From: JBEEJZ01 sp046046915
Lineage (GTDB): Bacteria > Pseudomonadota > Gammaproteobacteria > Burkholderiales > Burkholderiaceae_C
Assembly: GCA_046046915.1 (NCBI GenBank)
Contig: JBJOIT010000025.1
Coordinates: 1 to 46,420 of the forward strand
Direction of reading: 5' to 3'
Length of the DNA stretch: 46,420 nt
Below the pieces are notes generated by a model, which worked only from the letters and a program-made list of their open reading frames with translations, was not told the origin of the DNA and did no database searches. The translations under genes and the position numbers were made by a program. Within the stretch, counting starts at the first letter, position 1. The number at the start of each line of letters is the position of its first letter. Of this stretch, positions 16,849 to 22,739 are shown in pieces.

Positions 16849-17078
16849 GGTGGGCAAGCGTGGGCGCCCGGCATTGGAGGTGCCACCACCAATCACCTCC
16901 GAAACTTGACCAAAAAAATCCAGATCCTCGATCTTCTTGCCTGCTTTGGTTTGCCGCGCCCAGCGCTGTGCCAGTAAGGCTTCGATCTCTTGCCAAAGCA
17001 TGCGATTGGCAAGCACCGTCACCGGTGGCGCAAATCGATCATCTGGTCCAGGCGGTTGCGGAAAAAGTCGACGGTCAT
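16849..17078 (-). pseudogene. IS5-family transposase N-terminal remnant, frameshifted
   Basis: From the ATG at 17078 the frame reads MTVDFFRNRLDQMIDLRH and then stops. One frame over it continues TVLANRMLWQEIEALLAQRW and, later, GGGTSNAGRPRLPT, ending at about 16849. Together these are the N-terminal ~75 residues of IS5-group transposases. The break is best explained by loss of one C in a CCC run near 17026. The catalytic DDE domain and the far end of the element are missing. It is a decayed stub, likely the relic of the event that cut brnT. Confidence 0.8.
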
Positions 17079-17180
17079 AGTGCTACTTTCAAAAACCCCC
17101 GGAAAAACCGCCTTCACTGAATATCTCATTGAGAGTTTTGAACATCCGAAATCACCCTGGTTTGCCTGCATTCATGCGGG

Positions 17181-17238
17181 TTGGCAGGGTTTGGCAGGGT
17201 TTGGCAGGGTTTGGCAGGGTTTGGCAGGGTTTGGCAGG
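17181..17238. repeat. 10-bp tandem repeat, about 5.8 copies
   Basis: The unit TTGGCAGGGT is repeated exactly five times (17181-17230) and followed by a partial copy TTGGCAGG. The copies are identical, which suggests recent expansion by slippage. It lies just beyond the 3' end of the AT-rich minus-strand gene and is not inside a coding frame I trust. Confidence 0.95.
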
Positions 17239-17248
17239 AGCGACCATA

Positions 17249-17692
17249 TCAGGGCCAATTGATTTTATCAAATGAAAAATCAGGGTGTTTTTTTTGTGCA
17301 ACGCTCCACCTGTATCTAAATTGATGGCAAAGGGTTATGTCATAGATAGCGCAATATTTTGAAACCACATTCTGCGCATCGGTTAATCTACCCATATACA
17401 TTAAGGAAAATGCAAAACGAGATAAATTATACGGAGATGGCACATATTCTGCGGCATTCTTAATATTTAACAAATCTTCTTCTTTTAAATTTTTATCGAT
17501 GTTTATTCTTGATGTATTCAATAATTCAGTTGAACCCGGAAGCATTATTGAACTGTAAGGCTCCATTCCCGACATTGATCCAGACACAGCCAACTCTAAC
17601 GTACTTCGGCTGGTATACATTTCAAGTTTTATATACTCATATGATCCGCCAATTGAAATGATAAGCAACACCAGACATAGAACATATCTCAT
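17249..17692 (-). CDS. Membrane-anchored protein resembling the C-terminal part of PglL ligases
   Basis: A 147-residue AT-rich gene. The N-terminus is a single membrane segment (MRYVLCLVLLIISIGGSYEY); the rest is polar and probably periplasmic. The pattern EYVPSPYNLSRFAFSLMYMG, then a Cys pair (KYCAIYDITLC) and a final W-x-x-A-x-x-x-x-P, resembles the soluble tail (Wzy_C_2 region) that ends many PglL-type O-oligosaccharyltransferases. It starts 13 nt after the stop of the ligase-like gene, in the +1 frame, with a further in-frame stop between. It is therefore either the split-off C-terminus of that ligase or a dedicated partner subunit. Not a family I can name with certainty. Confidence 0.55.
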   Translation of the reverse strand: MRYVLCLVLLIISIGGSYEYIKLEMYTSRSTLELAVSGSMSGMEPYSSIMLPGSTELLNTSRINIDKNLKEEDLLNIKNAAEYVPSPYNLSRFAFSLMYMGRLTDAQNVVSKYCAIYDITLCHQFRYRWSVAQKKHPDFSFDKINWP

Positions 17693-17705
17693 GATATATT
17701 AAATA

Positions 17706-18959
17706 TTAATTAATTTCATTGGATCTTATATATCCCGCAAAATACATAATCGGCCACAAAAAATAACCATAAAAATGAGGCAGTTCCAAAAGTGAATGTG
17801 TCACAAAAGGCAGAATCATCATAAATAGAACGCCCTTCTCACCATCTAGCCTCAATGGCTTAACGATTTGTACCCAACGGAATACTATAAAAAATAACCA
17901 AACAAGCATTACTGCCCCACCAGCCAGTGCAGCATCAAGCAATATGTTGTGAGTGTGAGCAAAAATACTGATGCCCAGATTTTGAAAATCAAGTACTCTT
18001 TGGTAATTGACGGAAGCCGTTGCACCCGGACCATATCCGAAGAGAGGACTATCCATGAACGCTGAAAAAAACATTTTCCATGCATCGATTCTGTGGGAAG
18101 AATCTACCGACAATCGACTAATTGATGCAGTATTGAGGATAATATTGGCTAAAAACGGCAACAACCAAAATAGCATCAAATTAATACCGGCCATGATAAT
18201 GTACGGTATATTTATCTTGGAAAATACAGCTCGATTGTCATTATAACTTTTAACCATCAAAAATATTATAGTTATGATCAATGAGAGCAATCCAGTTCTT
18301 GATTGCGCCAAAGCCAAAGCGCCAGACAAAAATAAAACTAAACCCCAACCCGTGACTTTTGCATGGGCTTTATCCGAGAATGCAATACGACCCAGAAATA
18401 CCTCAAATGCAGCAAATATTGACATAATAATTAGTGTCGCATAATTATTGGCCTGGAATATATTTCCAGACACCCTCCCTCCTTTTTGTCCTGTGGCTGC
18501 CCACCAGTTATCCTCGCTCACCATCTCAAGCATCCCAAACCACTGCATGTATCCAACTACAGCTTGAAGAAGGCCAATCAAACAAAGCAACAAAGCAATT
18601 CTTCTAACAATATTGTAATTAAAATCAATTGCGACACCACATCCATAAAAAAACCATGACATTAGTATATAAAAGCCAGCTAGATAACTTGCCTCCATAA
18701 CGTAGGCATTGTTTATCTCGAAAAATGCGGGATGTATTGCAATAATTACTAGTGGACACACCAAAGATAGCAATCTCCAACCTTTCACCCTAGTCTTGAC
18801 GTTGCCCTCTGAAAGAAAAAATAACAACATGCCAATACCGACACCCGCCTCTTGGAAGAAAGAGCGCCAGGGTGCCATATGATATGGCGTAAGAAATCCG
18901 AATAATATAAAAAAAACAGCAACCAATTTGGTTGCTGTTTTTACAGAATTTATGATCAA
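17706..18959 (-). CDS. PglL/TfpO-like O-oligosaccharyltransferase (Wzy_C family)
   Basis: A 417-residue membrane protein with about 11-12 hydrophobic segments. GRVSGNIFQANNYATLIIMS matches the PglL_A motif, DSSHRIDAWKMFF and GYGPGATASVNYQ frame the Wzy_C periplasmic loop, and FAHTHNILLDAALAGGA carries the conserved His-Asn of the active-site loop. THSLLELPHFYGYFLWP is typical of PglL proteins before their soluble tail. It should move glycan from a lipid carrier to pilin in the periplasm. It lies 6 nt downstream of pilA, as tfpO/pilO does in Acinetobacter and Pseudomonas. Base composition is markedly AT-rich relative to neighbours, which suggests horizontal acquisition. Confidence 0.85.
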   Translation of the reverse strand: MIINSVKTATKLVAVFFILFGFLTPYHMAPWRSFFQEAGVGIGMLLFFLSEGNVKTRVKGWRLLSLVCPLVIIAIHPAFFEINNAYVMEASYLAGFYILMSWFFYGCGVAIDFNYNIVRRIALLLCLIGLLQAVVGYMQWFGMLEMVSEDNWWAATGQKGGRVSGNIFQANNYATLIIMSIFAAFEVFLGRIAFSDKAHAKVTGWGLVLFLSGALALAQSRTGLLSLIITIIFLMVKSYNDNRAVFSKINIPYIIMAGINLMLFWLLPFLANIILNTASISRLSVDSSHRIDAWKMFFSAFMDSPLFGYGPGATASVNYQRVLDFQNLGISIFAHTHNILLDAALAGGAVMLVWLFFIVFRWVQIVKPLRLDGEKGVLFMMILPFVTHSLLELPHFYGYFLWPIMYFAGYIRSNEIN

Positions 18960-18965
18960 TTTATA

Positions 18966-19346
18966 TTAAGATTTTGCACAAGATGGAACTGCAAACAAAC
19001 TATTTGTACATGTCCATGTAATCTGACCAGTAGCAGAAGATGGGGTCAGGGTAACAGTCACATCTGCGGCGGCAGAGCTAGGATAATACCCACTTAAGAC
19101 GCCATTAGAACAATTTGCAATACTCGCACCGGAAGAATCAGTACATGCAAAGCTACCACCATTAGTGTTGTAAGCCTCAGCAACTTTTATTTTCTCACCC
19201 GCAATGCTAGCCAGGGCACTCGAAACTTTTGACTTCTTTGTGTAATCCTGGTAAGCCGGCAAAGCCACAGCAGCCAAGATACCAATAATCGCCACGACGA
19301 TCATCAATTCGATCAGGGTGAAACCCTTTTGCATAGAACGCTTCAT
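18966..19346 (-). CDS. pilA: Type IV major pilin
   Basis: A 126-residue prepilin. The leader MKRSMQKG is cleaved before Phe by PilD; the mature protein begins FTLIELMIVVAIIGILAAVA with Glu at position 5 and the N-terminal assembly helix. The globular part has two Cys pairs, SFACTDSSGASIANC and WTCTNSLFAVPSC, the second forming the D-region loop. The last residue is Ser (CAKS), the position glycosylated in pilins served by TfpO/PilO. A strong SD (AAGGAG) precedes the ATG. It has a sigma-54 promoter and PilR-like sites upstream. The neighbours fit: PilB-like ATPase upstream, glycosyltransferase downstream. Confidence 0.95.
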   Translation of the reverse strand: MKRSMQKGFTLIELMIVVAIIGILAAVALPAYQDYTKKSKVSSALASIAGEKIKVAEAYNTNGGSFACTDSSGASIANCSNGVLSGYYPSSAAADVTVTLTPSSATGQITWTCTNSLFAVPSCAKS

Positions 19347-19355
19347 GAATAGCTC

Positions 19356-19397
19356 CTTAGATAACAGTTAGACCCGAATCGGGGCCCTTTATCTAAG
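19356..19397. repeat. 9-bp inverted repeat around predicted pilA start site
   Basis: CTTAGATAA (19356-19364) and TTATCTAAG (19389-19397) are exact reverse complements; a smaller CCCGA/TCGGG pair lies between them. The arm nearer the ATG overlaps the Shine-Dalgarno AAGGAG. The other arm falls about -12 to -4 relative to the predicted sigma-54 start, so it would not be in that transcript. Confidence 0.6.
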
Positions 19398-19412
19398 CAG
19401 ACTTCGTGCCAA
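19396..19412 (-). promoter_or_regulatory. Sigma-54 (RpoN) promoter of pilA
   Basis: Read on the minus strand the site is TTGGCACGAAGTCTGCT. It matches the -24 element TGGCAC exactly and the -12 element at TGC, with the GG and GC pairs separated by the required 10 nt. The predicted start is near 19385, 39 nt before the pilA ATG. RpoN dependence of pilA is well established in Pseudomonas. Confidence 0.85.
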
Positions 19413-19461
19413 CCCTAAAAAGCATGATTTGGCATGCAAAAGGGCTGTTTTTCTAGGCTTC

Positions 19462-19519
19462 GCGACAAGAGTGTCGCTTTTGGGTGGCAGTTCAGTGTCA
19501 AGCATTGACACTTTTGTCA
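19462..19519 (-). promoter_or_regulatory. PilR-like upstream activating sites
   Basis: Three overlapping or adjacent palindromes carry GTGTC/GACAC cores: GCGACA/TGTCGC (19462-19477), AGTGTCAA/TTGACACT (19494-19512) and TGACA/TGTCA (19506-19519). They lie about 75-135 bp upstream of the predicted pilA start. The P. aeruginosa PilR consensus is (C/G)TGTC in a repeated array upstream of the sigma-54 promoter. Assignment to PilR is inferred; pilS/pilR are not in the window. Confidence 0.65.
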
Positions 19520-19523
19520 CAAG

Positions 19524-21944
19524 CTACTTGATGCACACCTGCCGCACCATCTTGATGTCGGTCAGGCCCATCATGACTTTTTCCATGCCGTCCATCTTGA
19601 GGGTGCGCATGCCGCCTTCTACTGCTGCGGCAAAGAGTTCGGCCACGCGGGCGCGTTCCTGGATGAGTTTTTTGATGCCGTCGTCAGCCACCAGCAGTTC
19701 GTGCAGGCCCACGCGGCCTTTGTAGCCAGACTTGTTGCATTTATCGCAACCCACGGCGCGATGGAGTTTGATCTTGCCGTCCTGGCCATAGGCCTGCGCC
19801 CAGTTTTGCAGCAGTTTTTGGGTTTCGCCGGGGTAGTCGAGCTTCCAGGCTTTGGTGTGGCGCAGTTCGTCTGAATACTCGGCCGCAAACAAGCGCAGCT
19901 CTTCTGCCTCGGGCACATAGGCTTCCTTGCAGTCGCACAACCTTTTGGCCAGACGCTGGGCCAGGATGCCCAGCAACGCATCGGCAAAATTGAAGGGGTC
20001 CATGCCCATGTCCATGAGGCGGGTGATGGACTCAGGTGCCGAGTTGGTGTGCAGGGTTGAAAACACCAGGTGACCGGTGAGCGAGGCCTCCACGCCCATG
20101 GCCACGGTCTCGTGGTCGCGCGACTCGCCCACCATGATGATGTCAGGATCGGCCCGCAAAAAAGCGCGCATCACCAGAGCGAAGTCGATGCCAGCTTTTT
20201 TGTTGATTTGAACCTGCCGCAAGCCTTTTTGCGTGATCTCAACCGGATCTTCAGCAGTCCAGATCTTGGTGTCGGGCTTGTTCAGAAACTTCAGGATGGA
20301 GTGCAGAGTGGTGGTTTTGCCCGAACCCGTGGGGCCACACACGTAAAACAGGCCGTATGGTTTGCTAACGGTTTTTTCGACACGTTCGCGGTTGATGGGG
20401 GTCAGGCCCAGCTTCTCTAAAGGAATGGGCTCGCCCCCAGCCAAAATGCGCATGACCACGTCTTCGACGCCGCCGGCCGACGGAATGGTGGCCACGCGCA
20501 GCTCGATGTCGAGCGGCCCGTATTTCTTGAACTTGATCTTGCCGTCTTGTGGCTTGCGGCGCTCGGAGATGTCCAGGTCGCACATGATCTTGAGCCGGGT
20601 AACCATGGCCTGGCGAAACTGCGCCGGCACCTCGATGTACGGTATCAGGCTGCCATCGATGCGAAAGCGGATGCCGGTCTTGAACTTGCCCGGCATGGGC
20701 TCGATGTGAATGTCTGAGGCCTTCTGGTGGTAAGCGTCGATGATGATCTTGTTGACGAACTTGACCAGCTCGTTGTCAGCGGCGGCGGACTCCAGCGCGT
20801 CATCGACCATACCGCCGTCGTCCAGCGGGCCGTCCATGTCGGCCAGCAGCTGGTCGATGCTTCCGCCCTGCATGTCGGCACCCAAAAGTTGGTCGAGCGT
20901 GTAGCGAAACTCTGTCTGGGTGGTGACGCGGTAGACAAACTTGTGCACCCTTGGAAACACCTGAGGCACCACGCGCGCACCCCGCACGGCTTCGGGGTCC
21001 ATGCACATGATGAGCAGGCCTTCGGGGCCGTCTTCCAGCGGGATCCAGCCCTGCACCTCCAGAAACTCCCGCTTCAGGGATCCCAACAACTGCTCAGACC
21101 GTATTCGCCCCTCCTTGAAGGGCTCGTAGCTCACACCAAAAAAGCGGGCAATCGACGCACCGATCTGCGCAGGCTGCACGTTGTAGCCGCTCATCAGCAT
21201 GCGCTCGACGGACACGCCCTCGCCCCGTGCCTCGATCAGGCAGCGTTGCAGTTCTGCGTGGCTGATCACGCCCTCTGCGACCAGGCCATCAAACTTGGTG
21301 GAGCGGGTTCGCGGCGCATCCTCATCCCGGCGCTGGCGCTGATGAATGGCGGTGGCCAGTGTCTTGCAGATCTGCGCCATGCCATCGACCTCCAGCGCAC
21401 CAAAGGGCTGGTCAGCCTTGTTATTGATCATTTGCACCACACCCTGCAGGGTGGGGCCCAGCAGGATCGGGGCCACCAGCATCTGTTTGGTCCGGTAGCC
21501 GGAACGCCGGTCGATTTCCTGCAAAAAGGTGAGAGAGGGATGGATGCGTTTGAGGGCCTCGTCGTCATACACGTCGGCCAGATTCAGCGCCTGGCGGGTG
21601 TAGGCCACATAACCTGCAATGCTTTGGGGAGAGATGGGCAGCTTCAGGTCACGGCTGCTGTTCAGACCAGTCTTGACCTTGGAGACGATGGCGGTGTGGT
21701 CGTCGCTGACGGCATATACGGTCAGTCGGTCAGCATTGAAAAGACGGCAGATTTCATGGCTGACCTCCAACATGATCTGGTCCAGGTTTTCGGTCTCGTG
21801 GATGCGCGCCGTGACCTTCTGCAACTGGCGGTAAAACAAGGCTTCAAAGGCCTGGTCGCGCTTGTCGGGAGGCAATTTGAGCCCGTCCCAAAACGCCTGG
21901 TCTGCCCCTGCGTCTTGCGCCAGCACTTTGGGAAGTGCATTCAC
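19524..21944 (-). CDS. GAF-domain GspE/PilB-like secretion/pilus ATPase
   Basis: An 806-residue protein, far longer than PilB (about 570). A GTG start at 21944 overlaps the upstream TGA (GTGA). An N-terminal GAF domain (about residues 35-205) ends MINNKADQPFGALEVDG, close to the NKFDE motif of cyclic-nucleotide GAFs. A MshEN-like domain follows (about 215-370; MLMSGYNVQPAQIGASIARF). The GspE core has Walker A CGPTGSGKTTT near 540, the Asp-box ASDIHIEPMPG, Walker B IIMVGESRD (usually GEIRD), the His-box TGHLVFSTLHTNSA and a tetracysteine zinc site (CDC, then CDKCNKSGYKGR). It should power pilus assembly from the cytoplasm, or be a regulated paralogue of PilB. Confidence 0.88.
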   Translation of the reverse strand: MNALPKVLAQDAGADQAFWDGLKLPPDKRDQAFEALFYRQLQKVTARIHETENLDQIMLEVSHEICRLFNADRLTVYAVSDDHTAIVSKVKTGLNSSRDLKLPISPQSIAGYVAYTRQALNLADVYDDEALKRIHPSLTFLQEIDRRSGYRTKQMLVAPILLGPTLQGVVQMINNKADQPFGALEVDGMAQICKTLATAIHQRQRRDEDAPRTRSTKFDGLVAEGVISHAELQRCLIEARGEGVSVERMLMSGYNVQPAQIGASIARFFGVSYEPFKEGRIRSEQLLGSLKREFLEVQGWIPLEDGPEGLLIMCMDPEAVRGARVVPQVFPRVHKFVYRVTTQTEFRYTLDQLLGADMQGGSIDQLLADMDGPLDDGGMVDDALESAAADNELVKFVNKIIIDAYHQKASDIHIEPMPGKFKTGIRFRIDGSLIPYIEVPAQFRQAMVTRLKIMCDLDISERRKPQDGKIKFKKYGPLDIELRVATIPSAGGVEDVVMRILAGGEPIPLEKLGLTPINRERVEKTVSKPYGLFYVCGPTGSGKTTTLHSILKFLNKPDTKIWTAEDPVEITQKGLRQVQINKKAGIDFALVMRAFLRADPDIIMVGESRDHETVAMGVEASLTGHLVFSTLHTNSAPESITRLMDMGMDPFNFADALLGILAQRLAKRLCDCKEAYVPEAEELRLFAAEYSDELRHTKAWKLDYPGETQKLLQNWAQAYGQDGKIKLHRAVGCDKCNKSGYKGRVGLHELLVADDGIKKLIQERARVAELFAAAVEGGMRTLKMDGMEKVMMGLTDIKMVRQVCIK

Positions 21945-22732
21945 AAGTCGAACTCCTGGCCCGCCGCCAGCCAGCGTATGTCGTGCGTTACCTCCCGCTT
22001 ACCCGGCGTGGTTTCGTCAAAGCGCTGAATCTCATCCATGATCAGCTCGGTTTCGGCAGGCTTGGTGTGAGTGATGTAAATGGGGTAACGCGTGTCTAGC
22101 AGGATATTGTCCAGCTCATCGGCCAAGGCATAGGGCGAGAGGTGTTTGCTTAGCTGTGCCAATTCACGCTCCCGATTGCTGAAGGCAGTTTCGATGACCA
22201 GCATCGCCACTGAAAGCTGGTTGATGCGCGCCCAAAACGCCGGGTTGCGCTCCGTGTCGCCCGAAAACACCCAGTGACCTGCCCCAGCAGTCAAGGCAAA
22301 TCCCACTGCAGGTACGGTGTGCTCAGCCGGCAATACTTCCAAGGTCTTGCCCGGCAAGGCAACTGTTTGACCCACGTTGATGGGCGTGAAGCGAATAAAG
22401 GGCTGCTCAGGTGAGGGAATACGGCTGAAGTCGGGCCAGATCACATCATTGAGCACATGGTCTTTGAGCGCCTGGATGGTTTCGGGCAGGGCGTGTACCT
22501 CGATGGGTCGTGTGCGGACCGAAGCGATGGCATCGGCCATCAAGGGCAGGGCCGCGATGTGGTCCAGGTGCGAATGGGTCAAAAACACATGGTCAATGCG
22601 GCTCATCTCGGCGAGCGTGAGGTCGCCCACGCCGGTGCCGGCATCGATGAGCACGTCATCGTCAATCAGGAAGGACGTCGTTCTGCACCCGTGAGCAATG
22701 GTGCCTGAGCATCCCAATACGCGAACCTTCAT
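21941..22732 (-). CDS. Class II 3',5'-cyclic-nucleotide phosphodiesterase (MBL fold)
   Basis: A 263-residue metallo-beta-lactamase-fold hydrolase; the ATG at 22732 precedes MKVRVLGCSGTIAHGCRTTS. THSHLDH (about 52-58) is the HxHxDH dizinc motif, and GDTERNPAFW and YITHTKPAE supply later ligands. The whole matches the PDEase_II family (yeast PDE1, Vibrio CpdP). It should hydrolyse cAMP and/or cGMP. It starts 7 nt after the cyclase stop and its TGA overlaps the start of the GAF-ATPase gene, so synthesis and breakdown of the signal and the presumed effector are co-translated. There is no obvious signal peptide, so it is cytoplasmic. Confidence 0.87.
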   Translation of the reverse strand: MKVRVLGCSGTIAHGCRTTSFLIDDDVLIDAGTGVGDLTLAEMSRIDHVFLTHSHLDHIAALPLMADAIASVRTRPIEVHALPETIQALKDHVLNDVIWPDFSRIPSPEQPFIRFTPINVGQTVALPGKTLEVLPAEHTVPAVGFALTAGAGHWVFSGDTERNPAFWARINQLSVAMLVIETAFSNRERELAQLSKHLSPYALADELDNILLDTRYPIYITHTKPAETELIMDEIQRFDETTPGKREVTHDIRWLAAGQEFDL

Positions 22733-22739
22733 GACCGGC

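Larger units (their letters stand above)
16791..17248. other. Non-coding decayed region
   Basis: This stretch holds the IS5-type transposase stub (16849-17078), a short segment 16815-16846 containing CTGGCATCTGACCCCG that I cannot assign, possible IS-end sequence just right of 17078, and the tandem repeat at 17181-17238. No intact gene is visible. It is the junction between the GC-rich chromosome and the AT-rich glycosylation genes. Confidence 0.6.

Noticed and set aside
17181..17238. CRISPR array
   Set aside because: The repeats are contiguous 10-bp units without spacers, and no cas gene is nearby.
17693..17705. Single frameshift joining the PglL-like gene and the small downstream gene
   Set aside because: The downstream frame has its own stop codon immediately before its ATG, so one indel near the junction would not restore a continuous reading frame. 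A split or two-gene arrangement is kept as the call, with modest confidence.
20727..22028. 433-residue plus-strand frame opposite the GAF-ATPase
   Set aside because: Mirror of a conserved gene; His/Gln-rich with no family signal.
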